Of a stretch of DNA of 64,000 bases, positions 10,555 through 22,677 are shown one piece after another. This DNA is from Uranotaenia lowii (taxonomy: Eukaryota; Arthropoda; Insecta; Diptera; Culicidae), in NCBI RefSeq assembly GCF_029784155.1, contig NC_073693.1, forward strand, positions 167,577,104-167,641,103, read 5' to 3'. The notes beneath the pieces were generated by a model. That model had not been told where the DNA came from. It searched no databases and saw only the letters and a list, made by a program, of their open reading frames with translations. How positions within the stretch are numbered: position 1 is the first letter of the stretch; the number at the start of each line of letters is the position of its first letter. A program made the position numbers and the translations under genes.

Positions 10555-13500
10555 GGGGAAAAGTTCATATAACGCCCCATGTGGCTAATACGCACCACCC
10601 TTGTTTTGAAGAATCTGAAACATTTTAAGCCTGCAAAATATTACCAATTGGTTCTTAATGCTGTGATTGGTCATGGCAAGTATGAATTTTTTCCTGAAAA
10701 TGCTCCTGTGTCGTGATCATTTCACAATTTAAAGTCAACTTTTTTGTTCAGATTACGCTGTGTTTCGTTGCGACAGAAGTATTTCCAACAGCATGCGCAG
10801 ACGGGGTGGAGGAGTTCTCGTGGCTATTTCGAGAAAACTTAGCTCATCCATCGTTACAATTGGGAATACCAGTAGCATCGAAAACTTGTGGGTGAAAGTG
10901 TCCTATGCACATCATTCGTTTTTAATCTGACTAGCGTATATTCCACCCGAAAAAAGCCAGGATATCTCCATTCTAGATCTTCATGTGAATGCTCTATCCG
11001 AAGCTAGATTGCAACATCCTTCATCTGGTGTAATTTTCCTTGGTGATTTTAACCAACCTCAATTATTGTGGATCCCTGGTCAAGGCAACAACTTGTTGAT
11101 CGATCCTTCATCGGTGATAAGTAGGGCAAGTGCCTCTTTAGTGGATGGAACTATTTTGAATGGAATGCATCAACGTAATGGTGTACGGAACCTTCACAAT
11201 CGAACGCTGGATTTAGTCTTCACCGATGAGTCCATCTTGATCAGCACCATCATCGAGGCCAATGAAGTTGTTGTTCCCATAGATCATCCTCCGGTTGAAT
11301 TCGATATTTCGTTTCCGAATCCTGTAGCTTTTATTGAGGACTTCGACGCATCCGCTCGTGACTTCCGTCGTGCTGATTATGAGGTATTGAACCGAGCGTT
11401 ATCCGAGATTGACTGGACGAATCTTCAAAGATGTGCTGATGTAGATATGGCTGTGAGTACATTCTGCTCCATTATGAGTGAAGTCTTCGATAATTCTGTA
11501 CCACTGGTAAGACCTCCTCTCAGACCTCCTTGGACAAATAATCGCCTAAAACAGCTAAAACATATTCGATCGAAATGGCTACGACTGTTTAGTAGCTCCC
11601 GCTGCCCGTTTTTAAAAACAAAATTGAATGATGCTACCAGAAGATATCGAATCTACAATCGCCTTTGCTATCGTCGCTATTTAGATCGCACACAATCTAA
11701 CCTTCGCCGTAATCCCAAAGCATTCTGGAAGTTCGTTAACACCAAAAGGAAGGAGTCTGGTCTACCTGCGGTGCTTCATTTAAAAGACAGAACCGCCAAA
11801 TCTTCCGCCGAGAAATGTAATCTCTTTGCCAACCACTTTTCCAGTGTTTTCCCGATACAATCGTTAAGTACAGACGAAATCAATGCAGCGGTAACATTAT
11901 TACCCAGAGATGTGTTAGACCTTGACGTCTTCGCTATTACCGAAGAAATGGTTATTGATGCTATCAATAATTTGAAGTTTTCTACCTCAGCCGGTAAAGA
12001 TGGCATACCTTCGTGCATTTTAAAAGGTGTAGCGCCGTACTGGTAAAGCCACTCACTCACATATTCAACCTGTCCTTCGAACAACAAAAATTTCCTGCCA
12101 TCTGGAAGAGATCATTCATGAGCCCTATCTTTAAAAAAGGTGACAAACAGGATGTGCGTAATTACCGAGGTGTCACATCGCTAGCTGCCTGCTCAAAGGT
12201 TTTGGAGAGGATCGTCAACGATGTAATGTTTTCTTCGTGCCGGAGTTGGATTTCTGAAAACCAGCATGGGTTTTTTCCCAAAAGATCAGTAACCTCAAAC
12301 CTTGCAGTTTTCACATCATTCTGTTTATCCAATATCGATGGCGGCAAGCGAATTGATGCCATATATACTGAAATTACTGCCGCGTTTGATTCAGTGAATC
12401 ACGAAATTTTGCTCAAGAAACTACAACATTTAGGATTTTCCGAAAGACTGTGTGTATGGATTAGGAGCTACCTAACCAACCGTCGTTTAGCTGTCAGAAT
12501 CGGCTCCGCTGAATCAATCGACTTCATTCCAACTTCAGGGGTACCACAAGGCAGTAATTTGGGCCCATTACTGTTTACGCTGTTCTGCAACGATATTAAC
12601 ATGCTTCTTGTTGGATGTGGAGTACTCCTGTATGCGGATGATCTGAAAATATTTCTGACTATAAACAGCCTTACTGATTGCCATAAATTACAACAATACC
12701 TCGATACAGTAGTGAACTGGTGTGCAGCCAACCTTCTAGTTTTGAGTGTTGCTAAGTGTTGTATCATAACATTTGGACGCAGGAAACAACCTTTCGTGCA
12801 CGATTATAATATTCTGGGCGAACAATTGCATCGTGTAGACCAAATTAAAGACCTTGGTGTTATTCTAGACAGTCATATGACTTTCAAGCACCACTACTCT
12901 GCAACTATCGAGAAAGCTAACCGGATGCTGGGATTTATCTTACGTTTGAGCAAAGAATTCACTGATCCTGTCTGCCTGCGAGCTCTATACTGCTGTTTGG
13001 TTCGTTCAACATTAGAATCTGCAAGCCTAGTGTGGTGGCCATTTGAAGCTGTGTGGATTGCGCGTTTTGAAGCAATTCAAAGAAGATTCGTACGATATGC
13101 TCTTCGGGAGTTGCCTTGGGAGAACCTTCTAAACCTGCCACATATGCACAGCGTTGTGCTTTACTGGGACTTCACACACTCTCGGATCGTCATGCCATCG
13201 GCCAGTCACTGTTCGTGGCGAAGGTTTTACGAAATGAAATCGATTGTTCATGGCTTCTTTCTCGATGTAACATCTATGCCCCTGAAAGATCTCTGCGAAA
13301 TCGTGACTGGCTTTCACTAGAATCAAGAAGCACCCGGTATGGTAGTAACGACCCTTTACGTTCCGCAAAAATAAGCTTTCTACGATTTTATACGCTTTTT
13401 GATTTCAATGTAAGTACAACAACCTTTAAACGACGGATTGAATCTTATTTAAGTAATGAATTGAGAAATAATAATTAGAAACATCATCGTTCGTGCAATA

Positions 13501-14264
13501 TATTCATGTAACCTTAATTTTAGTTTATCATTAAGATAACTATGTCAGATGGTTTTTAAAACAATAAACAATAAACAATAAATAAACAATTTAGGTTTTT
13601 CTTCATTTCGATCTAAATTTTAAAACACTTTCAATAAGGTGTCACCAAGCAGAGAAAAACGAATAAGACAATATTTTCTGACACATCGATAGAGGAGAAT
13701 CTAAACAATGATTTAATGCTAAAAAATTATACCGAACGCTATGGTATGCTTTTTATGGGTATGTTCTATCACGGCCCATGCGCTCGTTATAACGCGCCAA
13801 TCGTAGTAAGCTGAAAATAGCATTAATTTTTCAAAAAGGCCAATTTTCATTGAAAATGAACAAAAAGTCTTTATCCTTATTTTGAGCGTAAATTCAGCCC
13901 AAAAAATCTACTTTTATTTTTTTTTTAATTTTGATTAGTCCATTTTGATTTTATTTTCATTCAAAGTGTTTGTAAGTATTGGTGTGCTTTCGGTCTTCGG
14001 TTGCTTTCGGGTGTGTTCGGCTGCTACGCGCGTATTGAATACACAGCGGCAAGTATTTGCAACAGATTTTTGTTCTGTGGCTTTGAATAAGGTTTTTAAA
14101 AATCAAGTTTTTGAAGCAACTGTAGCAATTTTAGTTATAAAAAATTATAGGCATTTGTAGAAAACAATTTTCTTCAACGATTGCACCCATTTGCACAATT
14201 TGTACGTGGAATACATAGAAAATCAGCGATTAGCTTAGGTGGCGCATAATATGGCATGTTCCCC
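10555..14264. mobile_element. Family M1 element, copy 2, split by a LINE
   Basis: Left part 10555-10731 and right part 13586-14264 are the reverse complement of the 4477-5296 copy and abut exactly once the intervening LINE is removed. Ends are TA|GGGGAAAAGTTCATATAACG and GGCATGTTCCCC|TA. The LINE landed in the motif ACAATTTA, now present on both sides. This gives the order of events: M1 first, LINE later. Confidence 0.85.
10732..13585 (+). pseudogene. 5'-truncated CR1/Jockey-group LINE, ORF2 with stop and frameshifts
   Basis: ORF2 of a non-LTR retrotransposon: endonuclease plus reverse transcriptase. From 10752 the endonuclease frame reads DYAVFRCDRS, RRRGGGVLVA, then a TGA near 10927, AYIPPEKS and LGDFNQPQLLW. 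The RT part follows (SAGKDGIPS; RSFMSPIFKKGDKQDVRNYRG; TSGVPQGSNLGPLLF; LLYADDLKIF; IKDLGVILDSHMTF) and the usual C-terminal ALRELPW block. Frame changes occur near 12040 and 13140; the coding end is the TAA at about 13477. The tail is (AATAAAC)n, not poly(A). Target duplication ACAATTTA at 10724-10731 and 13586-13593. ORF1 and the endonuclease start are missing. Dead copy. Confidence 0.9.
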
Positions 14265-14700
14265 TACCTACATTACCTAAGGGGCTGTTCACATACCACG
14301 TGAACAACTTAGGGGGGAGGGGAGGAGGGTTGGTGTTATGGAAATGTCTACGCTTGTCCATGGAGGGGTTTTGGTCGTTTCCACGTGGACATACTTTCTT
14401 CAAAAACATTTTCTAAAGGTGGTTAAATATTAAGATGTTTAAATCCAAATCTTCAAATTGCGAAGCTTTCCAGTTTAAGTTTAGTTTCCAGAGCAATTAG
14501 TAGCCACTTGAAAGCAAGTGATAAATATGATGATTTAGAAATAAAAAAATTAAATATAAATAATTTTCTATCAGGAAATGCTAATTGCTTTTTTTTTTCA
14601 AAATCAGCTATTTAAATAACAAAAAGAAAAAAAAGTAGTGTTTTCTAACTGTCAACTCAGATAAAAAAAGGGGGGAGGAGGGGGTCAAAAATCTCCACTG
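14265..14700. repeat. G-rich-ended repeat with CACGTG motif
   Basis: The segment begins GGGGCTGTTCACATACCACG, followed by a GGGGGGAGGGGAGGAGGG tract, and ends near 14690 with AAAAAAAGGGGGGAGGAGGG. CCACGTGGACAT near 14380 echoes the start. This resembles one end of a MITE common in insects, but a clean opposite TIR was not found. No coding. Confidence 0.4.
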
Positions 14701-14960
14701 CTGGCAATCCGGAGCTAGTGTCTCGATACCACTTGCTGCCAGGTAACGTTTTCGTCAACTGTGTCAATTTCAGCAGCTAGACTACGCCGCCACGAGCTTC
14801 TGGGTCTGCCTCTTTTTCAATGTCCAGCTGGATTCCAGTCAAGCACATCTCTACGAATCTCGTTCTCACCTCTTCGCAGCGTGTGCCCAATCCATCTCCG
14901 CTTACGCTCTCGAATCTCAAATTCTATCTGTCTGCCAAATTCTCGATTCAGCCATTTTGG
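14695..14960 (-). pseudogene. RTE-like LINE C-terminal fragment
   Basis: One minus-strand frame reads LNREFGRQIEF, RKRRWIGHTLRRGENEIRR, VLDWNPAGH, a stop, KRGRPRSSWRRSL and EIDTVDENVTWQQ. This is the conserved C-terminal tail of RTE-clade reverse transcriptases (RRWxWIGHxLR...WNPxGxRxRGRP...TWRR). Two in-frame stops and no upstream RT domain make it a dead remnant. Frames on the plus strand here are antisense shadows. Confidence 0.8.
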
Positions 14961-15199
14961 CCATATTGGTTTTGCTACTGCGGAACTCAAGGAGTTTGTT
15001 TACTAATAAACCACTGATCAGCAAAACGAATATATTTTTGTTCGTAAACAAACTCATTGAGCGCCCGCGCACTCCTCGCCTACTTATGTACTGTGAAAGT
15101 CGGAGATCCTTGTGTTTCTAAAAACCTAGCTTTTGATGAATCTGGAGATGTAGTTCAATGTTTGAGTTCCTGTTGCCAGGCCACCAAGCACGGATGATA

Positions 15200-16140
15200 A
15201 AGGGCGAACACGAAATTATTGCGACACATTCAACAGGGCATACATTATTTTACAATTGGGTAAAAATCAATAGAATTTTCCATTCTCATTGAAGTGTATT
15301 GTTTACATGCTGTCGAAAGAACAAATTCTTTGCAAACACCTGGATTTCCTGACCTATTGCACTGGCAGTTGGGAAAAATGTTGACATTCAACCGTCTCCA
15401 GAGTGTTGAAGCGGTTCCAGGAGCTTCTGAAGTTGGACAACGGCAAAGGAGCTGGAAGAAAACCCGGACCGGAGAACAAAAAGACGGAGGGAAAGGAGGA
15501 TCCCAACGTCTCAAGCCGTGATTTGCCTAAAAATATCGGCATGCTGGCAAAAACGAGAGCTGGACTACATACATACAAGGTACAGAACTTCCCAAACCGC
15601 GATGAGCGGCAACAATCGAGCGGCTAAAACTCGGACACGGAAGTTCTACGAGAAGTTGCTGACAAAATATGGTTGCTGTGTGATGGACGACGAAACGTAT
15701 ATAAAAGTCGATTCTAAGCAAATTCCGGGGTTGGAGTTTTTCACCGACAAGAGCAAATTCGATGTGGACGACAAATTTAAGAAGCAGAAAATGTCAAAGT
15801 TAGCCTCCAAATATCTCGTTTGGCAGGCCATCTGCTCTTGCAGACTGAGGAGTGAGCATTTCGTGACAAAAGACACAGTAAATGGGAGATCTACAAATCT
15901 GAGTGCCTCGAGAAGCGCTTTTTGCCGTTCTTGTAGCAGCACGACGAATCTCCGCTATTTTGGCCAGATTTGACATAATGCCACTATTCTAAAAGTGTCC
16001 TGGAGTGGTATGAGGCCAATTCTGTCCATTTTGTTCCAAAGGACATGCACCCGCCAAACTGTCCGGAGCTGCGCCCGGTGGAGCAGTACTGCTCCTCAGT
16101 GAAGAAAAAAAATATTAAGACTCCCACCAGGAGCACCAGG
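15200..16140 (+). pseudogene. DD37E Tc1/mariner (ITmD37E-like) pseudogene
   Basis: The left end AAGGGCGAACACGAAATTAT follows TA at about 15198, as expected for a TIR. Coding remnants start near 15370. A frame at 15625-15970 reads KFYEKLLTKYG, VMDDETYIKVDSKQIPG (first catalytic Asp) and KLASKYLVWQAICSC. After a frameshift come FWPDL, CHYSKSVLEWYEANSVHFVPK and PPNCPELRPVEQY, supplying the second Asp and the Glu 37 residues later. Several frameshifts break it. The right TIR is not seen; the element dissolves into an AAATCAGG-type repeat near 16140. It is a different lineage from the 18-kb copy. Confidence 0.8.
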
Positions 16141-16149
16141 TAGTTTTTA

Positions 16150-16860
16150 CACAAAATCAGGACACCGCGATGAAAAAAATCAGGCTTTTTCCGGAAAATA
16201 CAGCTTTGCTTAGATGCAGCTTTGCTTACATTGCATAAATAAAACATAACCTTAAACTATGCAACTAAAGCTAGAAGAACCTTGGATGGCCTGAAGTTAA
16301 TATCAAATAACACTTTTAAAATATCATTTGAACCAAAGATTATCATCGTGTAAACTGGTTTAACTATATTATAAAAGATTAGTTTGATTTTCTCACAGTT
16401 TAGCAATAAATTTAGTAATAGTTTAGATATATTTTTTTTTAAATCAGGACAAACCAGGACATTTTTAGAAAATCAGGACAATTCAAGCGTTTTTGAAAAA
16501 TCAAGACGGCCTCTCAAAAAACTTTGTTTTTGGTCATCGCTCCACATTTTCACTCTAACACGTGTACTTGAATAATTTTACTGAATCAAAACAATTCCTT
16601 TTTTGAATAAGAATTCAAGGGAATCTTTCGATTGCTTTGATTCAGCCACATTTTCACTTTTTCACTTCAGCAATGGTACCTTATCTAGTTCTTTATTACC
16701 CATTTTCATCACATTCGCAAAAATCAGGCAAAACCAGCCATATTTTCAAAAAATCAGGGAAATTCAATGGCTTATCAGGTTGTCAGGCTGAGCCTCGAAA
16801 AATCAGGCAAATCCTGAAAAATCAGGCACATTGGCATTGTATATTACAACTGGTACCCTA
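16150..16860. repeat. Degenerate AAATCAGGCA/AAATCAGGAC interspersed repeat
   Basis: At least ten copies of AAATCAGG(C/A/G), usually followed by AAAACCAG or AATTCAA, are scattered over 700 bp in one orientation. No TIRs or ORF. I infer a diverged repeat whose subterminal motif has been tandemly copied. Confidence 0.5.
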
Positions 16861-16899
16861 AAATACATCTGCGTACCCCCGATAATCAAGACGATGATC

Positions 16900-17410
16900 A
16901 AGGCATGGAAGCGAAGAGCGTGCACGATCGGCACCGAGAGATGGGCAACGACATAGCGAGAGATGGTCACCGAGCGATGGGATACAAGAGACGGGCAGCG
17001 AGAGAACCGACACCAGGCATTACCACCACAGCAGCAACAGATGGTAATACCACCCCCTACCCCCTTGAAATCACCCCAACAATGTTTAAATCTCCGTCTC
17101 GTTATTGTGCGTCCGGAACGTCAAGTAAGAAATTAGTAGGAAGTTGAGAACGTGGCCAACAACATCCAAATCCATCCTACAACGGATTCAACCGCAAGGA
17201 ACCAAGGCGTAGCCCACACCCAACATTGGTCACCCAGGCAAGACGTCCGCCACCATACAGTCCACTGCAATCATCGGATATCGAGGCAAGGTACTTACCC
17301 AACAGGCATCTTTGCTCCCACCACACAATGTACAAAAAATAACAACAACTTCTTACCCGCTATCAGCGTTGCCACATTTAAATCTTTACTCTATAAAAAA
17401 CAAATTTAGA
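16900..17410 (+). other. Unclassified C-rich segment with two short open frames
   Basis: Two consecutive frames (16905-17147 and 17152-17409) are rich in Thr, Pro, His and Gln. Composition is richer in C than the flanks. No domain, splice signal or transposon end was recognised, so it could be a gag or ORF1 remnant or untranslated host sequence. Confidence 0.3.
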
Positions 17411-18128
17411 CCAACAAAAAATCTGCAACGTAATGTTCACCAACAACAACGATATTAGGAAAATCTATATTTTTTTAATTTTGTTTGACTGTTGTTACCG
17501 TTTCTTTCTCTCAGTTTCGTCAATAATCAAAGTTAATTAATTAACTAGAAGATGTCCAGAAGCTACTTTAAACTGTGTTACTATTTCTCATAATTGATGA
17601 ATTCCGCATGAATTTGAGTTTAGTATTTTTCTAAATGATATGTTCAATCGATATGGTTTCGTTTGTCTATTTAAAAACGCTTTCTAATTTTTTTTAATTT
17701 TAAAAAGGCGAAATCTGTACTAATCTTAACCAAATTCTTTAAATCTGTCTTCTATGCGGACAGAATCTATACCTCGACACCTCTGGTTCGGAAAGTAGCG
17801 TCTTTTTTCATGAACGTAGCAAGGAAAAACTGTGCTTGCTCTCAGATTTCTCCTCAACACAATGCGCAGCAGATTTTCTCCTGAGAAGGGAATTCACATT
17901 ATCAGGCGATGTGAATGCTCTCGCTAACTCTTTGTGTTGCCATTCTCACTTTTGATTGTAGTGCGATGTATCTCTCCCCGCACAGCTTAGGGGGAGCAAA
18001 CGAAAAAAAAATGCACTCTCTATCACTGGACAAGCCGATTTGAGGAGTTTAGCCATCCATCGTCGTGGGTCATGTTTGGCCACACAGGCAATAGTTTTAA
18101 TTGTAGACAAACTTTATCTTCTACGATA
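17411..18128. other. No gene seen
   Basis: AT-rich sequence followed from about 17780 by a patch of ordinary composition. No ORF, repeat end or RNA gene recognised before the DD37E element. Confidence 0.5.
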
Positions 18129-18130
18129 TA

Positions 18131-19426
18131 AAGGGTGATAGGTCAAAATTTGGTCAATATCCACTTGACGTATTTCTTTCAATTTTGCAATTAAAATAAC
18201 CTGAACACCCCTCATTTTGAAGGTGTTTGTGTGTAGAATGTTGCTCCTATTTTGATTTTGGAATTCACTCTTCAGTTGTCAAAATGCCGTCCAACGAAGA
18301 AGAGGAGCGTATCAAAATTTTGCTCGCGCATCGCGAAAATCCGAGCTACTTGCACGCAAAGCTGGCAAAATCGCTAAAAGTTGCCAAATCATCCATTACA
18401 AATGTAATTAAAGTGTTTGGGGAACGTTTGTCGACAGCCAGGAAGTCAGGATCGAGGAAAAATCGTAAACCGGAAGCCGCTGAGACGACAAAGAGAGATG
18501 CAGGTAGTTTCAAGCGAAACTCTAACCTCTCTCTCCGAGTTGCCGCAAATAAGCTGGGTGTATCGTCTACAACCGTGCATCGAGCCAAAAAACGAACCGG
18601 ACTATCGGCTTACAAGAAGGTAGTGTCTCCAAATTGCGATGATAAACAAAATACGACGGCCAACGCGCGATCTCGGAGGCTGTACACGACGATGCTGACG
18701 AAGTTTGACTGTGTGGTAATGGACGACGAAACCTACGTCAAAGCCGACTACAAGCAGCTTCCAGGACAGGAGTTTTATACGGCAAAAAGAAGGGGAAAGG
18801 TAACAGATATTTTCAAGCAAATGAAACTGTCAAAGTTCGCCAAGAAATATCTGGTTTGGCAAGCCATCTGTACCTGTGGCTTGAAAAGCAGCATTTTCAA
18901 AGCTTCCGGGACTGTCAACCAAGGAATTTACGTGAAAGAGTGTTTGATTAAACGTCTGCTGCCTTTCCTGAAGAAACATGGCTGATCCGTACTTGCCATT
19001 ACGCATTACGCATCTTGCCATTACGGTAAAAAGGCCATGGAGTGGTACGCCGCCAACAACGTGCAAGTGGTTCCCAAGGACAAGAACCCTCCCAACACGC
19101 CAGAGCTCTGCCTAATTTAGAAATACTGGGCTATTGTCAAACGGAAGCTAAAGAAGACCAAAAAACTGCTAAGGACGAGCAACAGTTCAAGGCAAATTGG
19201 CCTTCTGCGACGTAGAAGGTGGACAAGGTGGCTGTACAAAATCTGATGGCAGGGGTTAAGCGTAAGGCCCGGCAATTCGGATTTGGAAAAGCGGAAGCCT
19301 AACTGAATATTTTTCCTGAATTTTATACTAATTAAACTTGAAATAGAAATTTTATTTGATTTTTTAAATAAACGATTTCAGCGATTTACACGCGTTTTCC
19401 CTTGACCAAATTTTGACCGTACCCTT
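18131..19426 (+). mobile_element. ITmD37E-type Tc1/mariner element with both ends
   Basis: Left TIR AAGGGTGATAGGTCAAAATT and right TIR (reverse complement) AAGGGTACGGTCAAAATTTG, both continuing GGTCAA, are flanked by TA at 18129-18130 and 19427-19428. The length, 1,296 bp, is normal for this group. It carries one transposase gene, now broken. The TIRs are better preserved than the coding region. Confidence 0.9.
18284..19302 (+). pseudogene. DD37E transposase, broken
   Basis: Cut-and-paste transposase. The ATG at 18284 follows AAA. Residues 1-110 hold two helix-turn-helix-like segments (HRENPSYLHAKLAKSLKVAK; LRVAANKLGVSSTTVHRAKK). The first catalytic Asp is in VVMDDETYVKAD (about residue 147), followed by KLSKFAKKYLVWQAICTCGL. 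The frame stops at 18985 in the segment that should read FWPDLASCHYGKK; here HG-stop-SVLAITHYASCHYGKK lacks the second Asp. A later frame resumes AMEWYAANNVQVVPKDKNPP, NTPELCLI, stop, KYWAIVK. The second Asp is lost and the Glu that follows NTPEL after four residues is now a stop, so it is inactive. Other copies could still use the intact TIRs. Confidence 0.9.
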
Positions 19427-19428
19427 TA

Positions 19429-21076
19429 TATATATGCCGTTTCTTGTCATAAAACAAACTTTTGTCAAAACCTCCATTAGAGTTTAGGGAAATTAGGTAT
19501 AATATATCTACGTGTGTTTTTTTAATATCAGCTCTCATTTATTAATGGCGTGTGTTCCATTCATAATTTCAAAGGGCTTTGCACCAAACAGACAGTTTAT
19601 CGTAGTTGAGCTTCACTGATTTCAATTGTTTGCAAAACGAAGTTGATAATTATAGAAATATGGAAATTCGATATAATTTCCAAAGAACTTGATAAGACGC
19701 TCCCACATACCATTGATTGTGATTTACCGTAGCTCTCAATCTCCACTTAACCAAACTGCTAATCCAATCAAATTATAGATTGACGGATAACGCTCCAAAT
19801 TGACTAGCATCAAGTCACATCGAATCGAATCAATAACGAAAATGAGAAACTATTCAAATCGGAAACCTCCACTACTTGAGCAAACCATGTTGAGTGAATG
19901 TAATTTGTGGCGCGAACAACACCATAAAATTGTAACATTCTGCCAAGAGGCAACAACAGGCAAACAATCCCCACTCGGTCTGCCTGCAGCTGATGATGGT
20001 TACGGGTGTATGCACTTGAAATTACAGGAATCAAGCACACGCCAAACCGTTGAAAAAGTATCATAAGAATGAGTTTCTCCTCAAAGGCAACAAAACAGCA
20101 GCCTCTTATGCTCGCGGAGCCACTCACTACTGGTAAAGCTAAGCCGAAATGAAGTGAAAAAAAATCTGATTACAAATCTATGGCTGGCGAACATTCGTTT
20201 GTAACACCTTTTCAAACCCTTTTTTTCTGTGATTATTTTTACTGTTGCTGCAGCAATTGGTTCCATGAAGCAGAGCAATACCGGAAAGCATTCCTTTGTT
20301 CCATTTATTGCGTAATCGGGCGATTCAGTGCAGTGTTTAATTTCAATATCATCATCCCATAACGCGGAAGGACCCTTCAATGTCATCAGACGCCGAAGGA
20401 TTTTTGTGATTTGCCATTCTACTTCGTTTCGGTACCTTCGGTAAGGTATGATGCGAAGCTGTACATCATTTCAGAAGGGTCCTCGAAGTTGGTTAAAAGC
20501 TTGTTGAGGTTTTTCAACAGTCTTGGATGTTGCATGAATTATCCTATATTTAAATCGCTTTTATAATTTGAAAAATATTGTTTTGCAATACATAAGTCAT
20601 TTTTTATTCAAAAAAATATTTAGATTTCATATTTGTTACTATCTTTAAAAACTGTAATGAATTTTGAAAAGTTGAGAGACAGATTTTTTTTAACAGATTT
20701 ACATTCTAAAAAAAATTAGGAATACATATTAGACTTGGTCGGTTTGGGGTCAGTTTTGAATTTCTCAAACCCTGGGATGTAAAAAGCCTTGTTTTATTCA
20801 AAACTCATCCATGATATTTTGCAGAGTTTTTATGTGGCGTTTACATGAGTAAATTTGAACTTATAGGTTTGTATGGGTAAATAAAATATTTTGTACTGAA
20901 AAATCAACATTATTTTTGTTTCTTCTATGGAACCGTGCCTGCTTATGGTTTTTGTGCCAATTTATAAATTCTCGAATGGAAATTTTCCTCTGAATAACTG
21001 TCGAAGACCCTAACTTCGTATCTTATTAGACAAACAAGTTATTAAGTGTTGAATGACATGTCTTTTGGCATTGAAA
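19429..21076. other. No gene recognised
   Basis: AT-rich sequence with several overlapping short frames near 19800-20390 on both strands that have no recognisable domains, splice pattern or terminal repeats. Confidence 0.45.
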
Positions 21077-21286
21077 AACAATAAATTTAAATGACTATAA
21101 TTTTAATGGCATGTGCAGCGGAATGAAAACTAGAAAGAATTTATTTTATAGAAATTTGAAAGAAAGGTGGATAGACAGGCATTAGTGGCCAATAGGAGAA
21201 AGCTTGATAGGTGTTGAAATTTTAGGCTAGAGGGCATGTTGATGAAAAGCTCCCATGAATTGCTCTCGCCTTTGCTCTGCACTAGC

Positions 21287-21564
21287 TAACTATACATGAG
21301 AAACTCAGAAAGAGAATTCCCATGTATAGCGAGCCCAGTGATTTAAGAGCGTGTTTTTACGCACACTTCAAACGAGGAAAAACGTAGCTACTGAGCTTTC
21401 CTTATGCGAGAACAGTTCTAGCGACGTTGCCTAGCGACGAAAGCTCAGTAGGCCCATGGGTTGCTACGTTTTTGCTCGTTTGAAGTGTGCGTAAAAACCC
21501 GCTCTCAAACCACTGGGCTCGCTATACATGGGAATTCTCTTTCTGAGCTTCTCATGTTTAGTTA
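21287..21564. mobile_element. Hairpin MITE inside the left arm of FB2
   Basis: Arms of about 105 bp (21287-21391 and 21463-21564) are near-perfect inverted copies, beginning TAACTATACATGAG and ending CTCATGTTTAGTTA. Comparison with the uninterrupted right arm of FB2 (AGTGCAGAGC...CTTGGGTAGCTAG) shows that this is a later insertion at GCTA/CCAAGC. No coding. Confidence 0.75.
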
Positions 21565-22099
21565 TCCAAGCAACCAGAATTCCCTTAAAAAGGTTCCAAA
21601 GAAGCTTAATCAGCTCTCGTTTCTGTCTTAAGAGAATGCTAATCAGCCCAAAATTTAAGTTCTTAAAGCTACTTTCAAGTTCGTTTAAGTGGCTGTAGAG
21701 AATGCTATTCAGCCTCTAAGAGAACGTCAAAAAACTTCTACGCGCTTTAAAAAATCCGGTTGACAGATTGCTCTGACACCCAGATGACAGACTGCTATAG
21801 CCTGTCGGTCTATCTAAGTTTATATCATTGATTTTAATGTTTACTTTTTACAGATTTTATAACAAATAAGCTACTTACGCTATGAGAATTGAACCGCTGC
21901 TCTGCAGGTTGCTATGAATTTCACCAGCCTCTCGACCAAACCCGCAAGTCTCTAGGGCTGAGTATTAAGAAGTATTTAAACTTAACTTCTGGAAATGTTT
22001 AAGGTCATGAGTAAGCTTATTAATTGAAATTATAAAGTCGATGGCTCAACTTGTTTTCCTACTTTAAAGGTTTTTTCCTTACATTAAATAAATAACTAC

Positions 22100-22560
22100 A
22101 AAATTCATCATAACAATTTTATTAAATTAATCCATTTTTCAATATTCACACACACAATAAAAATGCACATAGGACACTCATCAACATTTCCAAATAGCCT
22201 TGACCGCGCCCGGAAATAACCGCATTTGTTTCCAATTTGAACCGGATTTGGCCAAACAGCGCTCGTTTTCGGAACTCCCGGGTAGGAGAAATGCGTTGAT
22301 GATGACGATTAGCACGGTATTGTCTGGAAAATATCTCTCAAACTCGTTTTGTAAATTGTGCCGGAATCGATGAACTTCGCGAACCGACCAGGAATTCGTT
22401 CTTTTTGTAAGGCACCATTTGCTTCGATTATGGAATATAATTATAAAACTTCACAGCGCAAGCGAAAACTATTTTTTTTGTTCTTGCTTCGTTTTCGTTT
22501 TTCTGCTGATGTATCAACATACGTTTTGACAGAAATATTTGACATGTCGCTTGAAAGTTC
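22100..22560. other. Unrecognised FB2 interior
   Basis: A patch of higher GC (22190-22400) within FB2. On the minus strand a short frame from about 22431 starts MVPYKKNEFLVG, but no longer coding structure can be followed. It could be a captured host fragment or chance. Confidence 0.25.
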
Positions 22561-22677
22561 CAAATGAGTTCTTCACAATACCTAGAATGATCTTGGATGG
22601 TTCATCAAGGTGTATTAGCGAACGCTACCGACCTTCTTTAAAGAAGTTCCATTAAAAGCGCTTAGAAGTTCCGTTAT

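Noticed and set aside
15245..15627. Several overlapping frames on both strands near 15.3-15.6 kb
   Set aside because: They are shadows of the frameshifted DD37E transposase pseudogene; none has an independent start or domain.
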